A stretch of 32,857 nucleotides of DNA from Actinomyces oris (GTDB taxonomy: Bacteria > Actinomycetota > Actinomycetes > Actinomycetales > Actinomycetaceae), in assembly GCF_001929375.1 (NCBI RefSeq), contig NZ_MSGO01000011.1, positions 1 to 32,857 on the forward strand. The letters are read 5' to 3'. Position numbers and translations under genes: made by a program. Of this stretch, positions 23,668 through 32,687 are shown in pieces. Each line of letters starts with the position of its first letter. Within the stretch, counting starts at the first letter, position 1. Under the pieces are notes generated by a model. The model worked only from the letters and a program-made list of their open reading frames with translations. It searched no databases and was not told where the DNA came from.

Positions 23668-24386
23668 GCAGCGGCGACCCCCTCCAGCCCGGCGGGTCGG
23701 AGCGCCCCGGCGAGGTCAGCGGCCCGGTCAGCGTCGTGCTCGCCGACGACCAGGCGCTCATGCGCATGGGCTTCCGCATGGTGCTGGAGGCCGAGGAGGG
23801 CATCACCGTCGTCGGCGAGGCCTCCGACGGGGCCTCCGCCCTGGCCCAGGCCAGGGCCCTGCACCCCGACGTCATCCTCATGGACGTGCGCATGCCCGGC
23901 ATGAACGGCATCGAGGCCACCGAGCGCATCGCCCAGGAGTGCCCGGGCACGCGCGTGCTCATCCTGACCACCTTCGACCTGGACGAGTACGCCTTCGCCG
24001 GGTTGCGCGCCGGGGCCTCCGGCTTCCTGCTCAAGGACACCCGGCCCACCGAGCTCGCCGAGGCCATCCGCACCGTGGCCTCCGGGGAGGCGGTCGTCTC
24101 ACCGCGCATCACCCAGCGGATGCTGGAGATGTTCGCAGCCTCCCTGCCGAGCTCGGACGCTCCGGAGCAGTCCTCCTCGGATCCGCGGATCGACTCGCTG
24201 ACCCCGCGCGAGAAGGAGATCCTCGTGCTCATGAGCCAGGGCATGTCGAACGCGGAGATCGCCGCGCGCCTCGTCGTCTCGGCCACCACCGTCAAGACCC
24301 ACGTGGGCAACGTGCTCGCCAAGCTCGACGTGCGCGACCGGGTCCAGGCCGTCGTCGTCGCCTACGAGACCGGCCTCATGGCCTGA
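23649..24386 (+). CDS. Response regulator, NarL/LuxR family
   Basis: The 245-residue regulator has a receiver domain (about 27-145) with Asp33/Asp34, the phospho-acceptor Asp79 in VILMDVRMPGMNG, Thr107 in ILTTFD and Lys129 in GFLLKDTRP. The LuxR-type DNA-binding domain (182-243) reads LTPREKEILVLMSQGMSNAE followed by IAARLVVSATTVKTHVGNVL, with all usual residues. About 25 unstructured residues precede the receiver. The ATG lies 19 bp inside the end of the kinase gene, with GAAGGGA about 7 bases before it, so the two are translationally coupled and form a matched pair. Likely target is the promoter of the exporter operon. Confidence 0.94.
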   Translation: MADAPVSSGDPLQPGGSERPGEVSGPVSVVLADDQALMRMGFRMVLEAEEGITVVGEASDGASALAQARALHPDVILMDVRMPGMNGIEATERIAQECPGTRVLILTTFDLDEYAFAGLRAGASGFLLKDTRPTELAEAIRTVASGEAVVSPRITQRMLEMFAASLPSSDAPEQSSSDPRIDSLTPREKEILVLMSQGMSNAEIAARLVVSATTVKTHVGNVLAKLDVRDRVQAVVVAYETGLMA

Positions 24387-24538
24387 GCCCAGCAGCGTCG
24401 CTGAGGCGATTTTGGCTGGGCGGACGGGACAGGCGCTCTTGGCAACCATCCGCACCGCTCGTTCCTCACGGTGCTCCCGCCAGACCCGTCCACGCCTTCG
24501 AGCACCTGCCCCACCCGCCCCGCTTGGGCGGCCGCACG

Positions 24539-25141
24539 TCAGCGGGGGGCGTGGAGACGCTGCTGGGCGTCGTCGAAGCCGGCCGTGACGACCTGCTCGA
24601 CGGCGTCGGCGGCCTGCTCCAGGGTGACGCCGAGGTCGGCGCGCTCGCGGCCGGGGAAGTCGGACAGGACGAAGTCGGAGGGGTCCTGGCGGCCCGGCGG
24701 GCGGCCGATCCCCACGCGCAGGCGCGCGTAGTCCTTGGTGGAGATGGACTTGCTGATGGAGCGCAGGCCGTTGTGACCGCCCTCGCCGCCGCCGCGCTTG
24801 AGGCGCAGCTCGTGGGCGGGCAGGTCGAGCTCGTCGTGGATGACGAGCAGGCGGCTGGCGGGGTCGATCCCGTAGTAGGAGACGAGCCCGGCCACGGGGC
24901 CGCCGGAGAGGTTCATGAGCACCGAGGGCTCGGCCAGGATGACGCGGGGACCGGGGGCTCCGCCGGGCATCATGCCCAGCCTGCCCTCGGCCACGCGGGC
25001 GCGGGCCTTCTTGTGCTGGGTGAACCGGGACCCGGTGCGCTCGGCCAGGACGTCGAGCACCATGTAGCCGACGTTGTGGCGGTTGCGGGCGTACCGGGTC
25101 CCGGGGTTCCCCAGCCCGACGACGAGCCAGGCCTCACTCAT
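24539..25141 (-). CDS. pth: Peptidyl-tRNA hydrolase
   Basis: The 200-residue enzyme releases tRNA from peptidyl-tRNAs dropped by stalled ribosomes, an essential recycling step. It has [20 protein letters not shown] with the catalytic His at 22, [11 protein letters not shown], and [14 protein letters not shown], the three signatures of bacterial Pth. The ATG of MSEAW is preferred; a GTG two codons earlier is also possible. The gene follows ribosomal protein L25 by about 100 bp on the same strand, the standard rplY-pth pairing, and ends convergently toward the two-component genes. No clear terminator was found in the 150 bp between them. Confidence 0.95.
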   Translation of the reverse strand: MSEAWLVVGLGNPGTRYARNRHNVGYMVLDVLAERTGSRFTQHKKARARVAEGRLGMMPGGAPGPRVILAEPSVLMNLSGGPVAGLVSYYGIDPASRLLVIHDELDLPAHELRLKRGGGEGGHNGLRSISKSISTKDYARLRVGIGRPPGRQDPSDFVLSDFPGRERADLGVTLEQAADAVEQVVTAGFDDAQQRLHAPR

Positions 25142-25240
25142 GCGCACCGTCCCGGGGCGAGCCCGGCGCGGGCGGCGCGGGTGGTGCGGGAGGCGCCTGC
25201 CGGCGCGTCGTCATGGCTGGACATGTCAGTCACGCGCGAT

Positions 25241-25852
25241 TCACTCGGCCTCGGCCTCGGCGGCGCCCTCGGCGGGGGCGTCCTCGGGGACCTCGGAGGC
25301 GACGACGTGCTCGTTGGCCACGTTGACCACGGCGGTCTCGGCGTCGGCGACGGCCTCGACGCCCTTGGGCAGGGTGATGTCGGCGATGGTCAGGACGGTG
25401 CCGGCGGCGACGCCGGTGACATCGACCTCGATGGCCTCGGGCACGGAGACGGCCGGGGCGGAGACCATGACGGTGGCGGCCTCGATCATGTGGATGGTGC
25501 CGGGGGCGGCCTCACCGATGACGGTGACCGGGACCTCGACGTCGACGCGCTCGTTGCGGTCCACCAGGAGGAAGTCGACGTGCTGCACGCCGGGGCGGAT
25601 GGGGTGGCGCTGCACGTCCTTGGCCAGGGCCAGGAGGGTCTCGCCGCCGGCGATGTCGAGCTCGACCAGGGCGTTGTCGTTGCTGCGCAGGGCCAGGCGG
25701 GTGGCGTGCTCCTCGAGCAGCAGGTGGCGGGGCTCGGTGCCGTGGCCGTAGACGACGGCGGGGACCTGGCCGGCGCGGCGGGCCTGGCGGGCCGAGCCCT
25801 TGCCGAACTCGGTGCGGTCCTGGGCCTTGAGGGTGATGGCGTTGTTGGCCAT
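25241..25852 (-). CDS. rplY: 50S ribosomal protein L25, long general-stress (Ctc) form
   Basis: The 203-residue protein binds 5S rRNA through its N-terminal domain (1-95), which begins MANNAITLKAQDRTEFGKGS and contains RRAGQVPAVVYGHG and HVDFLLV. A second beta-barrel domain (about 96-185) with PVTVIGEAAPG and DITLPKGVEAVADAET marks it as the longer Ctc/TL5 type. The tail is acidic and Ala-rich (EDAPAEGAAEAEAE). AAGGAG lies 8 bases before the ATG at 25852, which decided the start over a much longer frame. It is followed by pth, as in many bacteria. Confidence 0.94.
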   Translation of the reverse strand: MANNAITLKAQDRTEFGKGSARQARRAGQVPAVVYGHGTEPRHLLLEEHATRLALRSNDNALVELDIAGGETLLALAKDVQRHPIRPGVQHVDFLLVDRNERVDVEVPVTVIGEAAPGTIHMIEAATVMVSAPAVSVPEAIEVDVTGVAAGTVLTIADITLPKGVEAVADAETAVVNVANEHVVASEVPEDAPAEGAAEAEAE

Positions 25853-26199
25853 ATGGCTCTCCTTGCGGATGAGGCGGGGCCCGGTGCCCCGCGGCTGATG
25901 GTGGTCCGGCTGGGCGCGACGACGCGCAGTACCGCCAGGTACCACCACGTCGATCACGGATGCGCGCCGTGCTGGCGCGTCCCTCGCCGGGGCAACGTGG
26001 GCAAGACTACGGCATGGGCGGGGCGGGCGAACAGCCGGGCAGCCGGTGAGGCACCCCACCTGACGGGCTGGCGGGTTGGCGGGCCAGGCACACGAGACCG
26101 GACCGGCTCGCACGTTCGTACCTTAGGTCGCGCAGTCGAGGGTTAAGGGTACGACCGCGAGACCTAACCTACGACCGCGCGGATGCATCGGCCGGGGGC
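25853..26199. other. Intergenic region upstream of rplY
   Basis: This 347-bp stretch holds repeat copy B at 26109-26181 and, nearer rplY, a degenerate relative around 25922-25966 with ends GACGCGCAG and ATGCGCGC and the core GTACCGCCAGGTAC. The plus-strand sequence CGGGGCCCGGTGCCCCG (25876-25892) in the rplY leader can form a short hairpin, GGGGC/GCCCC. No promoter stands out. Confidence 0.45.
26109..26181. repeat. 73-bp intergenic element, copy B
   Basis: Ends CGCACGTTCGTACCTTAGGT and the reverse complement of CGCGCGGTCGTAGGTTAGGT form long imperfect inverted repeats. By hand alignment the reverse complement of this copy matches copy C at about 57 of 73 positions, with identical length. Both have the same unpaired CC/CC dinucleotide in the stem. 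It lies 20 bp past the stop of the lipoprotein gene on the minus strand. Confidence 0.7.
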
Positions 26200-26787
26200 T
26201 CAGAATATGTACTCGTTGGCCATGAGGATCAGGAGGTTGGCGTCAGCGCAGATGGCGACCTGCTCAGTGTCAAAGGAGGACGACTCGGAACGACTCGGGT
26301 CATCCTGCATCATGTGCTTGACGTCGAGGATCGTATCGGCCTTCTCCTTGAGGACCGTGGTGAACACCTTGCCCTCGGGGACGTACTGGCGCAGGTCGGG
26401 GTAGATCCCCGGGAGCGGATCGGCCGTGCCGCTCGAGGCCTTAGCAAGGGCCCGGGTGCTGGCGGGCTCGAGTGCCAGCACCCCGTGTATCCATATCGGG
26501 CGGTCCGGCGCGGGCAGGAGCTCGCGTTCCTCCTGCCAGTACTGCGCGACCCAGTGGGCGGAGGAGATGGTGACGCCCGGCATGCGTCTGTCGAGGCGTC
26601 CCAGGTCGGTCCGGATCTCCAGCTTGTCGGGAACGTACTCGGTGAAGCTCGCGAAACGGCCGTCCGACGTCGGCGTCGCACTCGACCGCGATCGGCCGTC
26701 CTGCGCTGAGGCGCAACCGCCCAGCACCAGCGCCGCCCCGCCAGCAAGACTCATGCCGACGACGCCGCGCCGCCCGTACTCGGCCAT
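26200..26787 (-). CDS. Putative lipoprotein, unknown function
   Basis: The 195-residue protein begins MAEYGRRGVVGMSLAGGA and has the lipobox LVLGGC (Cys25), predicting a lipid-anchored surface protein; the RR before the hydrophobic stretch hints at Tat export but lacks the full motif. Residues 26-45 are a Ser-rich linker. The mature part is soluble and acidic, with FTEYVPDKLEIRTDLGRLD and a C-terminal ICADANLLILMANEYIF; the final hydrophobic end is unusual. AAGGAGG lies 7-8 bases before the ATG, an excellent ribosome-binding site. It is divergent from the gene at 27051 and followed by repeat copy B. No domain recognised. Confidence 0.75.
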   Translation of the reverse strand: MAEYGRRGVVGMSLAGGAALVLGGCASAQDGRSRSSATPTSDGRFASFTEYVPDKLEIRTDLGRLDRRMPGVTISSAHWVAQYWQEERELLPAPDRPIWIHGVLALEPASTRALAKASSGTADPLPGIYPDLRQYVPEGKVFTTVLKEKADTILDVKHMMQDDPSRSESSSFDTEQVAICADANLLILMANEYIF

Positions 26788-27050
26788 GCTCGCCCTCCTT
26801 CGTTCCCGCTCCCGCCTGCGACCCGACCTGCCGGGCGGTCACAACGCTACGATGAAGACTACTCGTGCGGTACAGCTGGCGGCCCGTCATCGCTGCGGCC
26901 GGCGGCGGACATGTGTCCACACATCCCGGCCACGGGGACACTCGAGCAACGAGGGGCCGGGAGTCCTGAGGAAGTGCACAACCCCGAGCCCGACAGCGCC
27001 CGCTCGTATCGTTGGCAGCAGTCCCATGCCCGCCTACCGGAAAGCAGTCC
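26788..27050. other. Divergent intergenic region
   Basis: These 263 bp separate the lipoprotein gene (minus) and the gene at 27051 (plus). TAGCGT on the minus strand near 26847-26852 could be a -10 for the lipoprotein. Nothing else was recognised. Confidence 0.35.
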
Positions 27051-27548
27051 ATGAGGTACTTCGCCGAGTACATCGTCGGCAGGAACGGTCCCATCGACGC
27101 CTTCCTGCAGCCCCAGACCCCACAGCTCGTCGTCGAGGAGGTCGCCCGCAAGCTCACCTCGCCCGCCTACCTGGACGGCGCGAGGCACTTCGCCGTCGCG
27201 GTGTGGGCGCTGCCCGAGGGGATGACGCATATGGACGAGGTCCCGGAGTCCTCCCCGGCGCGGGCCACCTTCATCCAGTGCGGCGGCTCGGCGGCCGCCA
27301 TGAGCGTCGAGATCCGCGTGACCCACGAGGACGACTCCTACGAGCACTACGCCGTGGCCCGCGAACCCATCGCCGCCCCCGGAACCTGGACCGCAGTGAC
27401 CTGGGACAACGGGGGTCCCGAGCCCTTCTCCCTGCGCCTGCACCCCGAGGAGGTCTTCACCGGCGAGCAGGCGGTCCCCGTCTTCCGCGCCTACATCGAG
27501 GAGGGGACGCTTCCACCCGCACAGCTCCTGCGCAGGCTCGACGTCTAG
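27051..27548 (+). CDS. Hypothetical protein, possible Imm1-like
   Basis: The 165-residue, acidic, soluble protein starts MRYFAEYIVGRNGPIDAFLQ and has no signal or membrane segment. The ATG at 27051 has CCGGAAAG upstream and was preferred to an earlier start. A beta-rich middle is followed by VFTGEQAVPVFRAYIEEGTLPP, which recalls the end of Imm1-type immunity proteins (a Val-Pro-containing helix, then a short x-G-x-x-P turn). This is a weak, remembered resemblance and no toxin gene is adjacent. It stands alone, divergent from the lipoprotein, convergent with aroD, and repeat copy C follows its stop by 13 bp. Confidence 0.65.
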   Translation: MRYFAEYIVGRNGPIDAFLQPQTPQLVVEEVARKLTSPAYLDGARHFAVAVWALPEGMTHMDEVPESSPARATFIQCGGSAAAMSVEIRVTHEDDSYEHYAVAREPIAAPGTWTAVTWDNGGPEPFSLRLHPEEVFTGEQAVPVFRAYIEEGTLPPAQLLRRLDV

Positions 27549-27561
27549 CCCCACCGGGCTC

Positions 27562-27634
27562 CGCGCGTTCGTACCGTAGGTGCCGGGATCGTACCTTTAC
27601 CCCTCGACGGCGCGACCTAGCCTACGAACGCGCA
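27562..27634. repeat. 73-bp intergenic element, copy C
   Basis: CGCGCGTTCGTACCGTAGGT at the left and ACCTAGCCTACGAACGCGCA at the right are imperfect inverted repeats. The centre, ATCGTACCTTTACCCCTCGA, is found in inverted orientation in copy B. It fills almost the whole gap between the convergent genes at 27548 and 27650 and may act as a two-way terminator. Confidence 0.7.
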
Positions 27635-27649
27635 GGTGCGGACCATCGC

Positions 27650-28525
27650 TCAGGCCCGCAGGAGCTCCAGGCAGCGGCGCACGTCCTGGATCGGCATCTG
27701 GCCGGGGGCGGATGCCCGGGTCTCCCCCTGCTCGTCGGGGACGACGGCGAAGGTCAGCGCCGACCCGAAGGCCGGCGCCACGCGGCTGACCGCCCCGAGC
27801 GCCCCCATGGACATGGCGGCCACGGGCACACCCGGGCCGGCGCCCTCCCCCGTGCCCGCCGTGGCCCGCGCGCACACGCCCAGGAGACGGGCGACGTCGT
27901 CGGCACTGGTGGGCCATACGGCGATCTTGGCCAGGTCGGCGCCCTCACAGGCCATGCGGGCCAGGACCTCCTCGAGGACCTCATCAGCGGGGGTCGCCTC
28001 GAAGTCGTGGAAGGAGGCGACGACGTCGATGCCCAGTCCGTGGGCCTGTGCGCAGACCCGTCTCAGGCAGCCGCGCTGGACCTCGACGTCGATGGCGGCC
28101 GGGCGGCGCTCGGGCGCCCAGTCGGCGAGCCCGTCGAGGACGGAGCACAGGAGGGCGCCGTAGGCGGCGTCGTCCAGGCGGGCCCGGCCCCCCTCTGCGG
28201 CGGTGCGGCAGGTGAGCAGCACGGGGGCGGAACCGTCGGCGTCAGCGCCGTCGGCGGCGTCGATGGCCTCCCCCAGTCCCCGCAGGCACTCCAGGACCCG
28301 GGCGGCGGCCGCAGCCGCGTCCAGCGGGTCGGAGGCGGCCAGGGCGCCGGCCTCCTCGAGCAGGTCGACGCGCAGCTCGAGGACGTCGGCGCCGGCGTCC
28401 ACGGCGCTGCGGGCCTGGGCCCGCGCGTGGGCGAGGCGCGGCCCGGTCAGGGAGACGGCCACCGCGGGCAGGCCACCGGGGCACGGGATGCTGCGTCCGC
28501 CCCAGGTCAGCGACGTCGCGCTCAC
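27650..28525 (-). CDS. aroD: Type I 3-dehydroquinate dehydratase
   Basis: The 291-residue enzyme dehydrates 3-dehydroquinate to 3-dehydroshikimate in the shikimate pathway through a Schiff base. It shows ADVLELRVDLLEEAG (substrate-binding Glu50, Arg52), VVASFHDFEATP with catalytic His173 and GADLAKIAVWP with the Schiff-base Lys200. It is longer than E. coli AroD (252) because of Ala-rich stretches at about 61-100. The GTG start overlaps the TGA of the Ppx/GppA gene (GTGA), with AAGGGG about 8 bases upstream. Many actinobacteria instead use the unrelated type II enzyme AroQ, so a type I enzyme here is worth noting. It is the last gene of its operon. Confidence 0.9.
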   Translation of the reverse strand: MSATSLTWGGRSIPCPGGLPAVAVSLTGPRLAHARAQARSAVDAGADVLELRVDLLEEAGALAASDPLDAAAAAARVLECLRGLGEAIDAADGADADGSAPVLLTCRTAAEGGRARLDDAAYGALLCSVLDGLADWAPERRPAAIDVEVQRGCLRRVCAQAHGLGIDVVASFHDFEATPADEVLEEVLARMACEGADLAKIAVWPTSADDVARLLGVCARATAGTGEGAGPGVPVAAMSMGALGAVSRVAPAFGSALTFAVVPDEQGETRASAPGQMPIQDVRRCLELLRA

Positions 28526-29553
28526 GCCCGGGCCCCTTCGACCGGCCCCGGATCGGGCACGAGCGACAGGGCGATGCCGTCGAGGATGTCGTAGAGGCTG
28601 GTGGCGACGTGCGCCAGCGGGCGCCCGCCGGCGGTGGTCCGCTCCACGACGCGGGTGACGACCTCGCTCCACACGAGGGCTCCGGCGGCGATGACGTCGC
28701 GGCGGCCGGGGGCCAGGTAGCCCCAGGAGGCGCGCTGCTCGGCCGTGGAGTGGACGATCGCCTCGCAGGAGGCCAGCACGGCCTGCGGGCTCAGCTCGGC
28801 ACCGTTCAGCGCCCGAGGGTCGAAGGCCTGAAGATCCAGGGCGTGGGCGGTGACAGTGGTGATGGTGCCGGCCAGGCCGATCAGCCTCCCCGGGGCGGAC
28901 AGGTCGACGACCCGCTCGGCCTCATCGAGCAGGCCGCGCACCTCGGCCCGGGCGGCGGCCTCGGCCTCGGGGGTGACTCCGCCTGCCAGGAAGCGCTCGG
29001 TGATGCGCACGCTGCCGGTGTCCAGGCTGATGGCGGCGCTGGGGGCGTCCACGCCCAGGACCAGCTCGGTGGAGCCGCCCCCGAGGTCGACGACGAGTCG
29101 CGGCGCCGGCGCGCACTCGCCCCGCCCCGGCGCCGGCGTGTCCGCTGCCCCGCGGGCGCCCAGCAGCGAGCCGGTGAAGGACAGGCGGGCCTCCTCCTGG
29201 CCGCTGACGACCTCCGGCTCGATGCCCAGCAGGCGCCTCACCCCGGCCACGAAGTCCTCACGGTTGCGGGCGTCACGGGTGGCGGAGGTGGCCACGAAGC
29301 GCCGCGCGTCGCCCCCGGCGGCGACGCCCAGCTCGGTGCAGTCGGCGGCGTAGGAGGCCACGGCCGCCAGGGTGCGCTCCAGGGCCTCGGGGTCGAGCAG
29401 ACCGGTGCGGTCCACGCCCTGCCCCAGGCGCACGATCTCGTTGCGACGGCGCAGCACCTCCAGGCGGGGGCGCCCGGAGTCGTCGCAGCGGGCCTCGGCG
29501 ATGAGGAGGCGGATGGTGTTGGTGCCGCAGTCGATTGCGGCGACGCGGGTCAT
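28522..29553 (-). CDS. Ppx/GppA family phosphatase
   Basis: The 343-residue protein belongs to the ASKHA-fold exopolyphosphatase/pppGpp phosphohydrolase family. It has AAIDCGTNTIRLLIAEA (phosphate loop 1), VVDLGGGSTELVLG (phosphate loop 2) and LIGLAGTITTVTAHAL (adenosine-like motif). It lacks the C-terminal HD-type domain of E. coli Ppx, as the short actinobacterial members (such as mycobacterial Ppx2) do. It may hydrolyse short polyphosphates or pppGpp; which is not decidable from sequence. Its stop overlaps the aroD start, and it is preceded by DUF501 and the FtsB-like gene, an order conserved in actinobacteria. About 200 bp with repeat copy D separate it from DUF501. Confidence 0.92.
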   Translation of the reverse strand: MTRVAAIDCGTNTIRLLIAEARCDDSGRPRLEVLRRRNEIVRLGQGVDRTGLLDPEALERTLAAVASYAADCTELGVAAGGDARRFVATSATRDARNREDFVAGVRRLLGIEPEVVSGQEEARLSFTGSLLGARGAADTPAPGRGECAPAPRLVVDLGGGSTELVLGVDAPSAAISLDTGSVRITERFLAGGVTPEAEAAARAEVRGLLDEAERVVDLSAPGRLIGLAGTITTVTAHALDLQAFDPRALNGAELSPQAVLASCEAIVHSTAEQRASWGYLAPGRRDVIAAGALVWSEVVTRVVERTTAGGRPLAHVATSLYDILDGIALSLVPDPGPVEGARA

Positions 29554-29611
29554 GGCGGCGGCCTCCTGGGCTCGGTCGGGAAGGAAGGAGCAGGGCGGGT
29601 GAGAGTGGGGC

Positions 29612-29686
29612 TCCTGCCTCAGGGCTCCTGGACGTACCTTAAGGCGCCGTCCCCGGGACCGTCAGGTACAGCCACGAGGACGCGCA
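29612..29686. repeat. Intergenic element, decayed copy D
   Basis: TCAGGGCTCCTGGACGTACC matches copy A's TGAGGGCTCCAGGACGCACC at 16 of 20 positions or better, and the right end CACGAGGACGCGCA corresponds to copy A's CACGAACGCGCG. The left terminal GCGCGT sequence is missing. It lies 3' of the DUF501 gene and 5' of the Ppx/GppA gene on the minus strand. The left boundary is uncertain. Confidence 0.5.
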
Positions 29687-29751
29687 GCCGCCCCCGGCAG
29701 GCGATCGAGTCTCAGGGGGCTCGAGGCCCGTGCGACCGGTGTCCCTGCCGT

Positions 29752-30267
29752 TCAGCAGGAGCAGCGCTCAGGATCCCACAGTCCGCGCTCGCGCAGTGCC
29801 TCCAGCGTGCGGTCGCCGATGGGGTTGACGCCGGCTCCGGCGGCCAGGGCGTGCCCGAGCAGGGCGTGGAGGCACTTGACGCGCGTGGGCATGCCGCCGG
29901 CGGAGACCCCCTCGATCTCAGGGACCTGCCCGAGCTCGGCGCGGCGGGCCAGGTAGTCGACGTGGGCGGCGGCGTAGGCGGCGGCCAGCTCGGCGTCGGC
30001 GGCCAGGTCGGCGTTGAAGGTCTCCATGAGGTGCTCGGCCTCCAGGGTGGAGCAGCCCTTCACGGCGGCCGGGTGGGTGAGGTAGTAGCTCGTCGGGAAG
30101 GGGGTGCCGTCGTCGAGGCGCGGGGCGGTGCGCACCACGGTGGGGCGCCCGCACACGCAGCGGGCCGCGATGGCGACGACTCCGCGCGGCACCCGCCCCA
30201 GCTGCTCGGCCAGGGCCTCGAGGTCGGCCGACGACACCGGCTCCTGCGTCTGAGGAGTGAGGCTCAC
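29752..30267 (-). CDS. DUF501 family protein
   Basis: The 171-residue protein matches the actinobacterial DUF501 family, which is regularly found next to eno and ppx but has no known activity. Typical segments are LGRVPRGVVAIAARCVCGRP, PFPTSYYLTHPAAVKGCSTL and EGVSAGGMPTRVKCLHALLG. Conserved cysteines (in RCVCGRP, VKGCSTL, VKCLH and the final CSC) suggest metal or redox use, which is an inference. Its ATG overlaps the TGA of the FtsB-like gene (ATGA), so the two are translationally coupled and probably expressed with cell-division functions. Confidence 0.9.
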   Translation of the reverse strand: MSLTPQTQEPVSSADLEALAEQLGRVPRGVVAIAARCVCGRPTVVRTAPRLDDGTPFPTSYYLTHPAAVKGCSTLEAEHLMETFNADLAADAELAAAYAAAHVDYLARRAELGQVPEIEGVSAGGMPTRVKCLHALLGHALAAGAGVNPIGDRTLEALRERGLWDPERCSC

Positions 30268-30956
30268 GGGGTCTCCTTCGTCTGCGGGGTGGCGGCCGGT
30301 TTCGGCGTGGTCCTGGGCGGATCCGAGGGCGCCTGGTTGGGCTCGCCGGTCGGCAGATCCTTCTGGGCGGGGTTGAGGGTCTTACCGTCCGCCCCGTCCT
30401 TCGATCCTGCCGGCGCAGTGCTGTCGGTCTGGCCGGCGGCCCGCGAGGAGTCCCGGAGCTTCTCGTACCAGGGGGCGTCCTGGGCCCCCTGGGTGGCCCC
30501 GCCGCCGGCCCCGGCCTGCCTCATGGAGTCGGCGCCGACGACGACGTAACTGGTGTCGCCGGGCATGACGTAGCCGAGGCGCTCACGCACCTGGGAGCGC
30601 ACGTAGGTGTCGTCCTTCCACTGGGCCAGCTCGTTCTCCAGGGCGGTGGAGGTGTCGGAGGCCTCCTTGATCCTGTCGACGACGGCGTCGTACTGGGCCT
30701 GCTGGGACAGGTAGGCGCGCAGGGAGGTGAAGATGACGACGAAGGCCAGCAGGCACACGACCGCCAGGATGACGACCCTGGGCGGCAGGGCCCGCTCGGG
30801 CGCCGTCGTCGGCAGACCCCGGGACCGGGAGCCGGACGATCCGGAGCCTGCCCCGGCCGCGGAGGCCGCCCGCTCGGCCGGGACCTGACGGGGCCGGGCG
30901 CCGCCGGCGACGCGGCGCGTCCCGGACTGGCTGGAGGAGGGGCGGCGTGGAGTCAT
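30264..30956 (-). CDS. FtsB/DivIC-type septum formation protein
   Basis: The 230-residue single-pass membrane protein is an FtsB/DivIC family member, a part of the FtsQ-FtsL-FtsB divisome complex that activates septal wall synthesis. Residues 1-60 are a cytosolic Arg/Ser/Ala/Pro-rich region, a helix follows (VVILAVVCLLAFVVIF), then an extracellular coiled coil (YLSQQAQYDAVVDRIKEASD, then ALENELAQWKDDTYV) and RSQVRERLGYVMPGD, which is the conserved end of the family domain. A long Pro/Lys/Thr/Ala-rich tail follows. The ATG of MTPRRPSSSQ was chosen; GCAGGA lies upstream. The location directly after eno matches mycobacteria and other actinobacteria. Confidence 0.9.
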   Translation of the reverse strand: MTPRRPSSSQSGTRRVAGGARPRQVPAERAASAAGAGSGSSGSRSRGLPTTAPERALPPRVVILAVVCLLAFVVIFTSLRAYLSQQAQYDAVVDRIKEASDTSTALENELAQWKDDTYVRSQVRERLGYVMPGDTSYVVVGADSMRQAGAGGGATQGAQDAPWYEKLRDSSRAAGQTDSTAPAGSKDGADGKTLNPAQKDLPTGEPNQAPSDPPRTTPKPAATPQTKETP

Positions 30957-31072
30957 ACCGGCATCCTGCCTCACCAGGGCGCATGTGATAGCGCACCCCA
31001 CCGGGCGCGTTGCTCACGCTTCACTCATCACCCGCCCCTGATGGACGCGCAACGGCACCGTTCCGCAGACGA

Positions 31073-31112
31073 CGCTTCGGGGCAGGCGGGAGAACCCGTC
31101 TGCCCCGAAGCG
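31073..31112 (-). terminator. 18-bp hairpin downstream of enolase (distal)
   Basis: CGCTTCGGGGCAGGCGGG (31073-31090) pairs with 31095-31112 around AGAA, with one G-T pair in the stem. It lies about 80 bp past the enolase stop on the minus strand, before the FtsB-like gene. Confidence 0.6.
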
Positions 31113-31123
31113 GTGGGGTGCGT

Positions 31124-31173
31124 CGTCGTCGAGCCGTGGCTGAGGCGTCGCGTCAGTCAGCGGCTCGACGACG
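31124..31173 (-). terminator. Hairpin directly downstream of enolase
   Basis: CGTCGTCGAGCCG (31124-31136) is exactly complementary to 31161-31173, and the next bases inside the loop (TGGCTGA / TCAGTCAG) pair partly. It begins 18 bp past the enolase stop and is followed by the second hairpin, giving a tandem terminator. Confidence 0.6.
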
Positions 31174-31190
31174 GCAGGCCGCCGTCAGGC

Positions 31191-32687
<1,497 letters not shown>

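Noticed and set aside
24387-24538. Terminator or tRNA between the response regulator and pth
   Set aside because: Only a weak 7-bp pairing GCCCAGC/GCTGGGC with a long loop was found, and no tRNA cloverleaf or T-arm sequence is present.
26109-26181. TAGGTTAGGT in repeat copy B as a DtxR/IdeR iron box
   Set aside because: Only one half resembles the TTAGGTTAG half-site; the second half is missing, and the same bases are explained as the stem of the repeated element, which lies 3' of a gene.
27619-27624. TAGGCT (minus strand) in copy C as a promoter
   Set aside because: It would drive antisense transcription into the end of the gene at 27051-27548, and the hexamer is part of the conserved repeat arm.
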